DNA of 14,185 nucleotides from Thermococci archaeon (lineage in GTDB: Archaea > Methanobacteriota_B > Thermococci > Thermococcales > Thermococcaceae), in NCBI GenBank assembly GCA_003663535.1, contig QMUE01000007.1, forward strand, positions 1 to 14,185, read 5' to 3'. Each line of letters opens with the position of its first letter. Within the stretch, counting starts at the first letter, position 1. The notes under the pieces are model-generated. The model was not told the DNA's origin. It saw only the letters and a program-made list of their open reading frames with translations, and searched no databases. The position numbers and the translations under genes were made by a program. This document shows positions 1-7,325 of the stretch, in pieces.

Positions 1-573
1 ACCTCCCAACATCCCTGATTAAATCCCTGAAAACCGGCGAATCATGCCGAGAACCCTCAGTCACACGCAGAGAAACCACAGTCCGGGATTCCAGGTCGTA
101 GAGAACATGCAGTTTTAAAAATCCCTGTCGCCCTTTTTTACGGACCACGCTGCCAGTTTTCTGGAGGTTTTTAATCCCGTGGAGTCGGCGGCGAGTTTGC
201 TGGGGTTTATTTGGTTTAGAATCAGTTTGTTGAGGTTTGACAGGTATTCTGGTGTTATTTTCTTCCTGTATCTGTTTAGGGTTCGTCTGTCGGGGATTTG
301 GGTTAGGTTTAGTTCTTGTTTGATCCAGTCGGTTGATTTGAGGTAGTTCTGGTAGTCTCTGTCGGTTTTGTTCACGTAGAATTGCCAGAGGATTAGGACG
401 GTTACGGCTTTTGGGTTATAGGCTGGTCGTCCTCTGCCGCCCTTATGCACTCTGTAGGGTTCTGGTAGGTTATAAACTGCGTTTTTGAGTGCTAAGAATA
501 CTTTTTTGTCTGGGAGGTTTCTTAATTGTTCGTACTTGGCCCAGTTTATTTTCTGTTTTCTTTTCCGTGGCAT
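1..573 (-). pseudogene. IS5-like DDE transposase, frameshifted and cut by window edge
   Basis: Residues 1-152 look like the N-terminal part of an IS4/IS5-type transposase: a basic N-terminus, a GGRGRPAYNPKA segment around residue 45, and LAADSTGL, where D130 is the likely first catalytic Asp. The frame stops at 115-117 directly after GDRDF. Moving one base back at the run of five T (minus strand, 117-121) gives RDFLKLHVLYDLESR and an open frame to position 1, with RVTEGSRHDSP typical of the family. The gene is therefore either broken by a 1-base loss or read by -1 slippage: TTT can re-pair perfectly and the next codon is a stop. The catalytic core beyond the first Asp is partly outside the window. 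The ATG at 573 has no Shine-Dalgarno but sits about 26 bases from a TATA box. Confidence 0.75.
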
Positions 574-594
574 GATTTACAATCATCGTTCTGA

Positions 595-604
595 CTTAAA
601 AATC
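595..604 (-). promoter_or_regulatory. TATA box of the transposase gene (leaderless)
   Basis: Reading the minus strand, GATTTTTAAG is centred about 26 bases upstream of the ATG at 573. This is the normal archaeal TATA-to-start distance, so the transcript would begin at or next to the start codon. That agrees with the absence of a ribosome binding site. Confidence 0.5.
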
Positions 605-757
605 TCACTCACAATTTTGCTCCAATGTCGATGATGCCTATGAGACTCGAGGAAACATTAAATAGCAGCCTTTGGAAATATCAAAAACTCAAATTTAAAA
701 CTTATTTTTGTTTTCACAAATTTTATGATCCAGTAGTGTTTGGTTTTTCATAGGAGC

Positions 758-2287
758 TTAAACAAACTTTTTTAAAATCTTCTTTATTGTCCTCAAATTA
801 ATCCCTAGTCTCTTCTCTATTGCTAATAATAGTTCAATGTCTTCCTTGTCAACACTTCTACTAAGCAAAACAAGAAAAAAGTAAGCTCCCAAGAATATCA
901 CTAAAATTAGAACTACATACCATATGTTTAGAACTCTCAAATTTACACTCCCCATTAACCCTAAAAAGACAAAACTAATGACCAACGACTTCAAGTAATT
1001 CCTGCTAAAAGGATGGATTTTAGTCTTTTGATAAAGCCTTAGCGAACCTAGAAGGTTCCCGACAAAGTAGGATGTAGCGGTGGCTATTGCGGCCCCCTCA
1101 ATACCATAAATTGGAATTAAAAGAGCATTTAATATAACGTTAAAGATTGTAGAAACAAGATTTGATGCCATAATAAACATGCTTTCTCCCATCACAAGGA
1201 GAGTCTGCCCATTCAGCCCGAGAAAAGTGTGAAACATAAAGCCCAGAGCCAAAATTCTGAGTGCCACAGCCGCGGATAGATATTTTGTCCCAAAGAAAAA
1301 GTTAATAGTGGCCTCGGGAAAGAGGAACATTATACTAAATACTGGTAAAGTCAATATAAAAATCCACTTAGTTAATATTTGATAAATTCTCTTCATCTCA
1401 TTTATCCTACCTCGAGCATAAAGTTGGGAAGCAATTGGAGGATAAAGAAATGCAGCAGAAGTTAAGAATATTCTTATTAACTTTGTCAAAGGAGAAGCTG
1501 CATTGTAAAGACCAACGACCTCCGAGCTTTTATAATAACCAAGCATCAAGGTGTCAGCCCAATTCATTACAAAGACCATAATCCCGCTGAAGAGGAGAGG
1601 AAGTGAAAATCTAATAAGCTCTTTCCCAATCCTCAAGTCCAACGACATTCTAAAACCAAAAAGCCTGACCTTCCACACATCAAAAACCAAGACCAAGAAC
1701 GTGAGGGCTTGGGCAAGGACGTAAGCGAAGAACACGTAAGTGAATGAATAATCCAAGAGAATTCCCAGCACAATGAAGATCAAAAACGCAGTCGGGTAAG
1801 CTATGCTCTGAAAGTAAACCTTCTCCCTGACCCTGCCAAAGCCCCTAGAAATAGAGACTACAATAGCAATCAAGGACGAAAGGGGCAGTGCAAGGGCTAT
1901 TATCTTCAGAGAGTAAGTCAATCTTTCCTCATCAAAAACCTGAGCGATATCTCCTGCCCCGAGGATTAAAATTACAGTCCAGATAACGCTGTTTACAAGG
2001 ACGATCATCAGGGCAGTAGAAATTAAAGCATCAAGTTTGGAAGGCTTCTTCTCCTTATAAAACGCGACCTCCCTAGGGAGGGAGTTTCGGAAGCCGAGTG
2101 TTGCAATGACAAGGGCAATGCTCAAGACAGTCAATGCTAGGTTAAAAACACCGTACTCGGAAGTGGTAAAATATCTGGCGATGATAGCCCTATTAAAAAA
2201 TCCAAAGAGCATTGAAATAACAGTTCCCACGAAGATTATTCCAGTTCCCCTTGCAATCCTCTGCAACGCATAGCTTACCTCGCTCAT
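758..2287 (-). CDS. Wzx-like polysaccharide flippase (MOP superfamily)
   Basis: A 509-residue integral membrane protein with roughly 12-14 hydrophobic segments. It has the N-terminal pattern of the polysaccharide transport family (amphipathic start, then GTGIIFVGTVISML and an FTTSEYGVFNLA loop) and a second half-repeat beginning near LIRFSLPLLFSGI. Such proteins move lipid-linked oligosaccharide repeats across the membrane, which fits the sugar-nucleotide genes to the right. The length is normal for RfbX/Wzx. I chose the ATG at 2287: AGGTGA lies five bases upstream. The GTG at 2296 that would lengthen the protein by three residues is part of that ribosome binding site. The flipped substrate cannot be told from the sequence. 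It is separated from the sugar cassette by decayed and unrelated genes and has its own promoter. Confidence 0.88.
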   Translation of the reverse strand: MSEVSYALQRIARGTGIIFVGTVISMLFGFFNRAIIARYFTTSEYGVFNLALTVLSIALVIATLGFRNSLPREVAFYKEKKPSKLDALISTALMIVLVNSVIWTVILILGAGDIAQVFDEERLTYSLKIIALALPLSSLIAIVVSISRGFGRVREKVYFQSIAYPTAFLIFIVLGILLDYSFTYVFFAYVLAQALTFLVLVFDVWKVRLFGFRMSLDLRIGKELIRFSLPLLFSGIMVFVMNWADTLMLGYYKSSEVVGLYNAASPLTKLIRIFLTSAAFLYPPIASQLYARGRINEMKRIYQILTKWIFILTLPVFSIMFLFPEATINFFFGTKYLSAAVALRILALGFMFHTFLGLNGQTLLVMGESMFIMASNLVSTIFNVILNALLIPIYGIEGAAIATATSYFVGNLLGSLRLYQKTKIHPFSRNYLKSLVISFVFLGLMGSVNLRVLNIWYVVLILVIFLGAYFFLVLLSRSVDKEDIELLLAIEKRLGINLRTIKKILKKFV

Positions 2288-2347
2288 CGAAGTCACCTAT
2301 ATAGATTCAATTATCGATGACTGCTTGAGAGCTTATATCAAGGGGGA

Positions 2348-2360
2348 CTTAAAAACTTTA
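2348..2360 (-). promoter_or_regulatory. Promoter of the flippase gene
   Basis: On the minus strand TAAAG followed by TTTTTAAG resembles an archaeal BRE plus TATA box. The predicted start of transcription is near 2326, giving a leader of about 40 bases that contains the AGGTGA site before the ATG at 2287. Confidence 0.45.
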
Positions 2361-2370
2361 GTCCCTAATT

Positions 2371-3216
2371 TCATTCCGGTAGCGATGAGAGAAGTTCATC
2401 AAGCAATTCCTCAGTCATATCAACGACCTTTTTGTACATCTCCTTGGTTTTTCTAAGTTTCTCGTTCTCTTTTTTCATCCTTTCCAGCTCCCTCAGCATT
2501 TTGCCTGTAATTAGCTCGAATTGAACTTTAAATTTTTGAAGAGAGACCTTAACCTCAAATTCTTGATTTCTATATCCCTCAATTTCTCTTTTCAACATCT
2601 TGTTCTCTTCTTCAAGTAGCTTACCCCTCTCTTCAAGCAATTTAATCTTTTTGTCCCTAAGAATTTCCGTCACACACTCCAAAACTTTATCCCAGAAGGC
2701 CATGATAGAAGTCGAAAACCTCCTGAAGCCCTTCCTCTCCTTGAGTTGAGTTTGATAAAACTCCCACAAAATGTCCCGAGCCTCTTCTGGGGCTTTCTTT
2801 TCTAACATTATCTTTATAAGCAAGTCCCCAAGTCCCTCCCACTCCTCTTCCTTCTCCCCGCCTCTCGCCATATAAGCCAAGTACTTCAAGCCCTGACTTG
2901 AGAGCGAGTACTTGTACTCATAACCCCTGTAGCAGATTTTCCCGCTTTTGGTCTTAGACTTCCGCTTGACTTTCCGTCTCTTCAAGAAACCCATGGCGTA
3001 GAGCCTTCTCAAGTCATTTGAAATCATCTTCCTGCTAAACCTGTGGTAAATCTTAGGAAAAGAAGGATGTGAAATTAACACCGGCTTAATTACCTCTGGT
3101 GTACTTGCCTCTCTAAGGCGGTCACTCAATTCCCTTGACGTGAACTCCCCTGTCCCGAAGAAAATGTATATCCTTTCAAGCAATGTTCGAAAATCAAGGA
3201 TTGCTAAGTTCATCAT
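2371..3216 (-). CDS. Winged-helix and coiled-coil protein of unknown function
   Basis: I do not recognise a named family. Residues about 10-115 look like a winged helix-turn-helix: GEFTSRELSDRL is followed by a recognition-helix-like stretch ISNDLRRLYAMGFLKRRKVK, a basic wing rich in Lys and Arg, and YEYKYSLSSQGLKYL. Residues about 185-215 and 235-268 are heptad-like coiled coils rich in Glu and Lys. A DNA-binding, self-associating protein is likely. No membrane segment or signal peptide is visible. It lies back to back with a decayed coiled-coil gene on the plus strand (start near 3395); such pairs occur on archaeal plasmids or integrated elements, but that link is inference. The ATG at 3216 (a second ATG follows at once) lacks a ribosome binding site and fits a leaderless message. 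Confidence 0.75.
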   Translation of the reverse strand: MMNLAILDFRTLLERIYIFFGTGEFTSRELSDRLREASTPEVIKPVLISHPSFPKIYHRFSRKMISNDLRRLYAMGFLKRRKVKRKSKTKSGKICYRGYEYKYSLSSQGLKYLAYMARGGEKEEEWEGLGDLLIKIMLEKKAPEEARDILWEFYQTQLKERKGFRRFSTSIMAFWDKVLECVTEILRDKKIKLLEERGKLLEEENKMLKREIEGYRNQEFEVKVSLQKFKVQFELITGKMLRELERMKKENEKLRKTKEMYKKVVDMTEELLDELLSSLPE

Positions 3217-3236
3217 CTAATAGTATGATGAATTCC

Positions 3237-3250
3237 ATTAAAAAACTTTA
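3237..3250 (-). promoter_or_regulatory. Promoter of the winged-helix gene (leaderless)
   Basis: The minus strand reads TAAAGTTTTTTAAT, close to the flippase promoter. The TATA part is centred about 25-26 bases from the ATG at 3216, so transcription should begin at the start codon. Confidence 0.5.
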
Positions 3251-3394
3251 CCCCCTATCAAGTTGCATGATTTTTCTACCCAACAACTTTTGTATTTTGA
3301 TAGAAATTGTAGAGCTATGTAATTACTTAAATATACAAAACACATCCTCCTTTCTACACTCAACGCAAAAAGCTTAAATAACGCATTTGCAAAC

Positions 3395-4135
3395 ATGGCG
3401 CCGAAGAATTACAGGAGGGGAGAGATACGAAACAGGAAAAAGAGCAACTACAAGACGTGGAAGAAATCTACAATGAGATTGGTCAAAGTAAATCATTTGA
3501 CTTATCGAGCTTCAGCAAAAAAGAGCAGAAGAGAACACACAAGAGAGCGAAAGAGTATGCGGGAAAGAGAAGAGACGAAATTAAAGAAAAAAAGCTAAAG
3601 AAGTCCAAGAAACGAAAAAAAAGTTGGAGAGAGCAAGGGCAAGAGCGAGACATCGAAATACCAGCAAGCTGGAATTGGGAGGAGGATAACGCTTGAAGAA
3701 CTTGACAAAAGCCATGCAAAGATAGTCAAACACATGACCGAGAGAATGAGCTGGTTCACTGACGTTCTGAATGAAGTTGGGTTCTATGCAACGCTAATAG
3801 TCATGCAGTACGCTAAAGTTCCAGTTAATGAGATTTACGACCGCATCCTTGACTTCAGCGACCCTCACGAGTTCGTTGCGTTCGTTAGAGATACTTTAAA
3901 CGCACTACTCGAAGCGAAGGAAGAGGCAAACATAATCGCTAAACTCAGGAAAAAGGTTGATGCACTCGAATTGAAAGTGGCAGTACTTGAAGAAATCATT
4001 TACCAACTCAAACAGCAGAGAGACAAAGCCATCATGGCCCTTTACACCGCCCTCTCAATGATGGATGAGGAACAACTAAGAGATTTCGCCAACACGTTTA
4101 ATATGTACAAAGGGGCTAGCAGAAAAGTAGGTTAA
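3395..4135 (+). pseudogene. Decayed gene for a basic coiled-coil protein
   Basis: One protein seems to be spread over three frames. From about 3403 to 3590 the frame shared with GTG 3457 reads EELQEGRDTKQEKEQLQ and continues through SKSFDLSSFSKKEQKR to RRDEIKE. After a run of seven A (3587-3593) the message continues one frame over as AKEVQETKKKLERARARAR. A GA loss near 3649 then gives DIEIPASW in the first frame. From about 3676 the third frame reads GRRITLEELDKSHAK, joining the 133-residue open part from ATG 3734. That C-terminal part (SWFTDVLNEVGFYATL, then a heptad-rich LRKKVDALELKVAVLEEII) is intact and might still be translated, but it has no good ribosome binding site. The basic N-terminus and coiled coil suggest a DNA- or protein-associated role. 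The family is unknown to me. Sequencing error is an alternative for the homopolymer shift, less so for all of them. Confidence 0.6.
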
Positions 4136-4250
4136 GCTTCAAGACGACAATTATGTTAAGGTTACAGAAACAAGGAGTGCAAACCCTATTGCATCATCTA
4201 ATTATTCCTCACTGCTCATCCTAGAGAGTATTCTCGAGTCGTGTGAGTTT

Positions 4251-4568
4251 TTACTGGAGCACTAGGTCTATGAATGCGTCAACTTCCCCAAACTCAAGGG
4301 GAATGACATCTTTATCCCCGGCCTTCTGAACGTATACCTTATCTCCATCCCTCCAGATAAACCAGAATTCTAAACCGGGCCAGCTGCCATCTATAAAACC
4401 TTTCCTTCTGGGCCTTTTTTCAAGCAGTAGGAGAATTAAAATATGTCCATCTCTAAGAAGAACGACTGAATCAAGTGCGTCAGCTCCAGCAATCTTGCTT
4501 TTTTCTTGAATGAGAAACCGGAGCTTCATCTTTTCTAAAACTTCCTCAACCTCATTGAGGTTCAACAT
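4251..4568 (-). CDS. Small conserved-looking protein of unknown function
   Basis: About 105 residues, family not recognised. The N-terminus LNLNEVEEVLEKMKLRF is helical and acidic/basic. The middle (SVVLLRDGHILILLLLEKRPRRKG, then LEFWFIWRDGDKVYVQKA) alternates hydrophobic strands with charged turns, suggesting a small alpha/beta fold. The single hydrophobic run ILILLLL is short and more likely a core strand than a membrane helix. I chose ATG 4568; a GTG at 4580 adds four residues and has no better ribosome binding site. TATA-like TATATATT near 4595-4602 or TTTAAATA near 4612-4619 could drive it. It is divergent from the AbrB-type gene, with about 110 bases between the two starts, so it may be a target of that regulator (inference). 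Confidence 0.65.
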   Translation of the reverse strand: MLNLNEVEEVLEKMKLRFLIQEKSKIAGADALDSVVLLRDGHILILLLLEKRPRRKGFIDGSWPGLEFWFIWRDGDKVYVQKAGDKDVIPLEFGEVDAFIDLVLQ

Positions 4569-4611
4569 CTTTATCGCCACTTCATTTTTTGTAGTATATA
4601 TTCATAAAATG

Positions 4612-4619
4612 TATTTAAA
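4612..4619 (+). promoter_or_regulatory. TATA box between divergent 4568 and 4678 genes
   Basis: TATTTAAA is centred at about 4615. On the plus strand this predicts a start near 4641 and a leader of about 37 bases before the AbrB-type ATG at 4678. Read on the minus strand the same element (TTTAAATA) could serve the small gene ending at 4251, with a start near 4589. Confidence 0.45.
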
Positions 4620-4677
4620 GTTTTCGGAACCCAAAAAGCATATTAATGAAAGTGAACAAGTTGTTGGGGGAGTGGGC

Positions 4678-4965
4678 ATGAGTGTTCTGGCCAAGTTTCA
4701 TGTTGTCGTCCACAAAATCGGTAGGATAATAATCCCTGCAGGCACGAGAAAGTTTTATGGGATAGATGAAGGCGATTTTGTTGAAGTTAAAATAATAAAG
4801 TACGAAAACGATGAGAAGCCAAAAGAGGGGGCTTTTACGGCTCGTGTTAGCGAGCAAGGGGGTATATTCATTCCAAAGGCCCTGAGAGAAGTCATGGACA
4901 TAAAACCCGGCGACATATTAGAGATACTACTACTCGCCCATTACAAAGCCGATAAGTCCAAATAA
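4678..4965 (+). CDS. Tandem AbrB/SpoVT-type DNA-binding protein
   Basis: A 95-residue protein with two copies of the swapped-hairpin AbrB motif. The first (residues about 8-40) reads HKIGRIIIPAGTRKFYGIDE followed by GDFVEV; the second (about 55-86) reads SEQGGIFIPKALREVMDIKP followed by GDILEI. Each has the G-x-I-x-IP...R..-(I/V)-x-x-GD signature. Such proteins are transition-state type regulators or antitoxin-like DNA binders. A tandem arrangement can form the dimer-like fold in one chain. The start is ATG 4678, preceded by GGGGGAGTGG. An upstream in-frame extension from 4510 overlaps the opposite gene and its promoter and is rejected. The target is unknown; the divergent small gene and its own promoter are the obvious candidates. 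Confidence 0.82.
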   Translation: MSVLAKFHVVVHKIGRIIIPAGTRKFYGIDEGDFVEVKIIKYENDEKPKEGAFTARVSEQGGIFIPKALREVMDIKPGDILEILLLAHYKADKSK

Positions 4966-5029
4966 GTTTGGGGTGGAGATTATAAATAGGCATTGTGAGG
5001 ACTAACCTTAGCCTTGCCATAGAAAACAT

Positions 5030-5744
5030 CTAAAGATACCCTTTCTCCTTCAAATACTCTTCCAAAACCTCCCTCCAAGGCTTCATTTTCAGACCGAGCT
5101 TTTCCAGTTCTTTGTTCTTCAAAGCTGAAAATTGAGGCCTCTTTGCCAATCTTTTAAGCTCGCTCGACTTTATCGGCTTAACCTCAACTCCCCAGTTCAA
5201 AATCTCAAATATTGCTTTAGTGAATTCATACCAGGAACAGAAACCTTCATTCACCATATGGTAAACCCCGAACTCAGGCTTTAACTTCGAAAACTTCTTT
5301 AAAGTCCTAGCAATGTCTTTCGTATAGGTTGGGCTCATAAACATATCATCAACGACCCTGAGCTCTTCCCCTCTCTTAGCTTTTTGAATCATGGACTCGA
5401 CGAAGTTTCCGCCCTTCCCGCTTGCCCCGGCCTTTCCATAGAGGCTTGCAACTCTAACGATGTAGTGTTTTTTGGAGTAGTTCTTGGTGAATATCTCCCC
5501 GGCGTACTTGCTCAAGCCGTAGACGTTTATCGGGTTCGGGATGTCTTCCTCGGTGTAAGGTTCGCCTTTGGTTCAATCAAAGACATAGTACGTGCTGATG
5601 TAGACGTTGATGGCGTTTATCCCGTTAGCATACCCTCGTAATGTTCAAGGCTCCTATTGTATTAACTTGAAAGGCCCTCTCCGGGTAGAGCTCTGCATCG
5701 TCAACCCTAACGTAAGCTGCTGTATTGATAATCAAATCAGGTCT
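5030..5744 (-). pseudogene. rfbD: Broken dTDP-4-dehydrorhamnose reductase
   Basis: The last enzyme of dTDP-L-rhamnose synthesis, in remnant form. The C-terminal two thirds are clear: YGLSKYAGE holds the YxxxK pair, then RVASLYGKAGASGKGGNFVE, DDMFMSPTYTKDIA, and the tail RPQFSALKNKELEKLGLKM. Upstream, PDLIINTAAYVRVDDAE and YPERAFQVNTIGALN are recognisable but interrupted by TAA at 5625-5627, a 1-base shift near 5611-5624, and TGA at 5573-5575, where STDYVFDG has become STYYVFD-stop. The roughly 55-60 N-terminal residues with the GxxGxxG nucleotide-binding loop are absent: codon 1 of what remains abuts rfbC. The open stretch 5030-5515 starts only at a TTG inside the catalytic motif and cannot make an active reductase. 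Confidence 0.9.
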
Positions 5745-6313
5745 CCCTCACCCCGATTATTGCAATCTTCATATTTGATCAACTCTTTCAAAGTTGGCCA
5801 TTTTTGATCCTGTAATGATACGATTGGATTGTCAATGGGCCATTTGATGTTTACATCGGGGTCATTCCACACTAAGCCTCGGTAGTACTCCGGATTATAT
5901 GGCTTGTCAAATTTATAGAGAACATCGGCTTCCTCACTTAAGACGACAAAACCGTGGGCAAAACCTTTGGGGACATACAATATATACTTGTTGAATTCTG
6001 AAAGAATCACAGACGCATATTTCCCAAAAGTTGGGGAATCTCTCCGTAAGTCAACAACAACATCATAGATGATCCCCTTAGTACACCTGACTAGTTTAGC
6101 ATGTGCATAGGGTTCTTTTTGAAAATGCAAGCCTCTTAGCACTCCATATTTTGACCTCGAATGTCCATCTTGAACAAACTCTTCTTTTATTCCAGCTTTC
6201 TCAAACTCCTCCTTTCTGTAAGTCTCCATGAAGAAGCCCCTCTCGTCCTCAAAGACTTTGGGCTTAATCAAAATCACGTCTGGAATCTCCAAGCGTTTGA
6301 ACTCGAACCGCAT
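5732..6313 (-). CDS. rfbC: dTDP-4-dehydrorhamnose 3,5-epimerase
   Basis: RmlC converts dTDP-4-keto-6-deoxy-D-glucose to the L-lyxo form, the third step to dTDP-L-rhamnose. The cupin is complete: FEDERGFFMETYRKEEF (residue 21 on), QDGHSRSKYGVLRGLHFQ with catalytic-type H63, HAKLVRC with K73, YVPKGFAHGFVVLSE at 113, and VLYKFD with Y133. At 193 residues it is of family length. The start is ATG 6313 with AGGTGAT five bases upstream; the GTG at 6322 belongs to that site. The last eight to ten residues (CNNRGEGDLI) overlap the rfbD remnant in another frame, so the native C-terminus was probably replaced when the start of rfbD was deleted. The catalytic core is unaffected. With rfbD broken and no rmlB in view, its product may feed another sugar or be unused. 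Confidence 0.9.
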   Translation of the reverse strand: MRFEFKRLEIPDVILIKPKVFEDERGFFMETYRKEEFEKAGIKEEFVQDGHSRSKYGVLRGLHFQKEPYAHAKLVRCTKGIIYDVVVDLRRDSPTFGKYASVILSEFNKYILYVPKGFAHGFVVLSEEADVLYKFDKPYNPEYYRGLVWNDPDVNIKWPIDNPIVSLQDQKWPTLKELIKYEDCNNRGEGDLI

Positions 6314-6357
6314 TATTATCACCTTATCTCTTTGTCTCTTTGAATGTTCATGGTATT

Positions 6358-6366
6358 GTTTAAATC
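6358..6366 (-). promoter_or_regulatory. Candidate TATA box of rfbC
   Basis: GATTTAAAC on the minus strand predicts transcription from about 6335 and a leader of about 22 bases before ATG 6313. An alternative TATTATATAAA lies further upstream at 6378-6388. Confidence 0.4.
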
Positions 6367-6377
6367 TCTTTTTTTAT

Positions 6378-6400
6378 TTATATAATATTTTTTATATAAT
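6378..6400. repeat. Two direct copies of TTATATAAT in an AT-only tract
   Basis: The 9-base word TTATATAAT occurs at 6378-6386 and 6392-6400, each copy nearly symmetric, inside about 30 bases with no G or C. The second copy contains the stop codon of the malic enzyme remnant (6392-6394). It may act as promoter sequence for rfbC or simply be AT-rich spacer. Confidence 0.5.
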
Positions 6401-7325
6401 TTTTCGCTTTTCGTTTACTGGTGCTATAACTTTTTCATAAAACTCCCTAAGCTTCCTCGTATGCTCCTCAACCCATTCTCCGCTGACTTTTCTCCTCGCA
6501 ACCCCTTCTCTCATTGCCTGCTTGGCCACAGCTCTGGCCTCTTTCGAGTAAACTTCTGGATTCAGAGGTGATGGAATTATATATTCTTCGCTGAGTTCTT
6601 CATCACTTACAACACTCGCTATCGCCTTTGCAGCCTCAATGATCATTGTATCCGTTATCGTCTTTGCTCTCACATCTAGGGCCCCTCTAAAAATGCCTGG
6701 GAAGCCGAGGACGTTGTTAATCTGGTTTGGATAGTCGCTCCTACCTATTGCAACTATCTTGGCTCCAGCTTTCTTAGCTTCCTCTGGAAGTATCTCAGGA
6801 ACTGGGTTGGCCAGTGGGAACACAATTGCATCGTCGTTCATCTTTGCAATCCATTCTGACTTTATAACTCCTGGCCCGGGCCTCGTAAACGAAATCAAAA
6901 CATCGGTCCCTTTTACAGCTTCCTCAGGTCCCCTGGCAATCTCTTCGGCATTCGTTTTGCTCAAAAGCCAGTCCCTGTGAGGGAAAAGCTTTTCCAAATC
7001 CATATCCGCCGTCAGAACAGTTGGCTTTCCATCAACAAGCTCGACAACCCTTACGTTACCCGGTTTTACCCCGGCTTTTGTTAGAATTCTTAAAGTTGCA
7101 AAGCCTGCAGCACCGGCACCGAATAGAGCTATTACAATTTCATCGACACTTTTTCCGACAACTTTCAAGGCATTCAAAAGCCCGGCCAAGACAACGGCCG
7201 CTGTTTCTTGCTGGTCATCATGGAAAACCGGGATGTCTAGTTCCTCCCTGAGCCTGTCAAGGAGGTAAAAGCACTTGGGTGAAGCTATGTCCTCGAGGTT
7301 TATGCTCCCAAAAGTCGGCGCTTTT
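6392..7325 (-). pseudogene. 5'-truncated malic enzyme (malate oxidoreductase, decarboxylating)
   Basis: The frame is open from the junction near 7320 to the stop at 6392, about 309 residues. It begins at APTFGSINLEDIASPKCF, followed by LDIPVFHDDQQETAAVVLAG, the Rossmann loop IALFGAGAAGFATLRIL, DVLISFTRPGPGV, FPLANPVPEILPEEA, and GFPGIFRGALDVRAK. These are hallmarks of NAD(P)-malic enzyme, which makes pyruvate and CO2 from malate. Family members are about 430 residues, so roughly the first 120-130, with substrate-binding residues, are missing. The strongly conserved HDDQQGTA has Glu in place of Gly. No start with a ribosome binding site exists; the nearest codon is a TTG at 7189. Upstream sequence is the tail of a malate dehydrogenase in another frame, so a deletion fused the two. 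Confidence 0.88.

Larger units (their letters stand above)
1..640 (-). mobile_element. Partial insertion sequence (IS5-like), left end outside window
   Basis: The transposase gene with its own promoter marks an insertion sequence that enters from the left edge. Its right boundary must lie between the promoter near position 604 and the end of the flippase gene at 758. I could not find the terminal inverted repeat because the other end is not in the window, so 640 is only a placeholder. The stretch 574-757 holds this promoter and nothing else I can support. Confidence 0.45.

Noticed and set aside
2285..2296. GTG start three codons upstream for the flippase (and likewise GTG 6322 for rfbC, TTG 13961 for the nucleotidyltransferase)
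   Set aside because: In each case the upstream codon lies inside the ribosome binding site of the conserved downstream ATG.
3183..3377. Plus-strand frame of 64 codons
   Set aside because: It overlaps the start and promoter of the winged-helix gene on the other strand, and its composition is not protein-like.
3483..3719. Minus-strand frame of 78 codons
   Set aside because: It is antisense to the decayed coiled-coil gene; its Ser/Phe/Leu runs are the mirror of Lys/Glu codons.
4510..4677. N-terminal extension of the AbrB-type protein
   Set aside because: It would overlap the opposite gene and the promoter; ATG 4678 has a ribosome binding site and begins the fold.
5384..5807. Plus-strand frames opposite rfbD and rfbC
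   Set aside because: These are shadows of the minus-strand remnants, whose protein similarity is clear.
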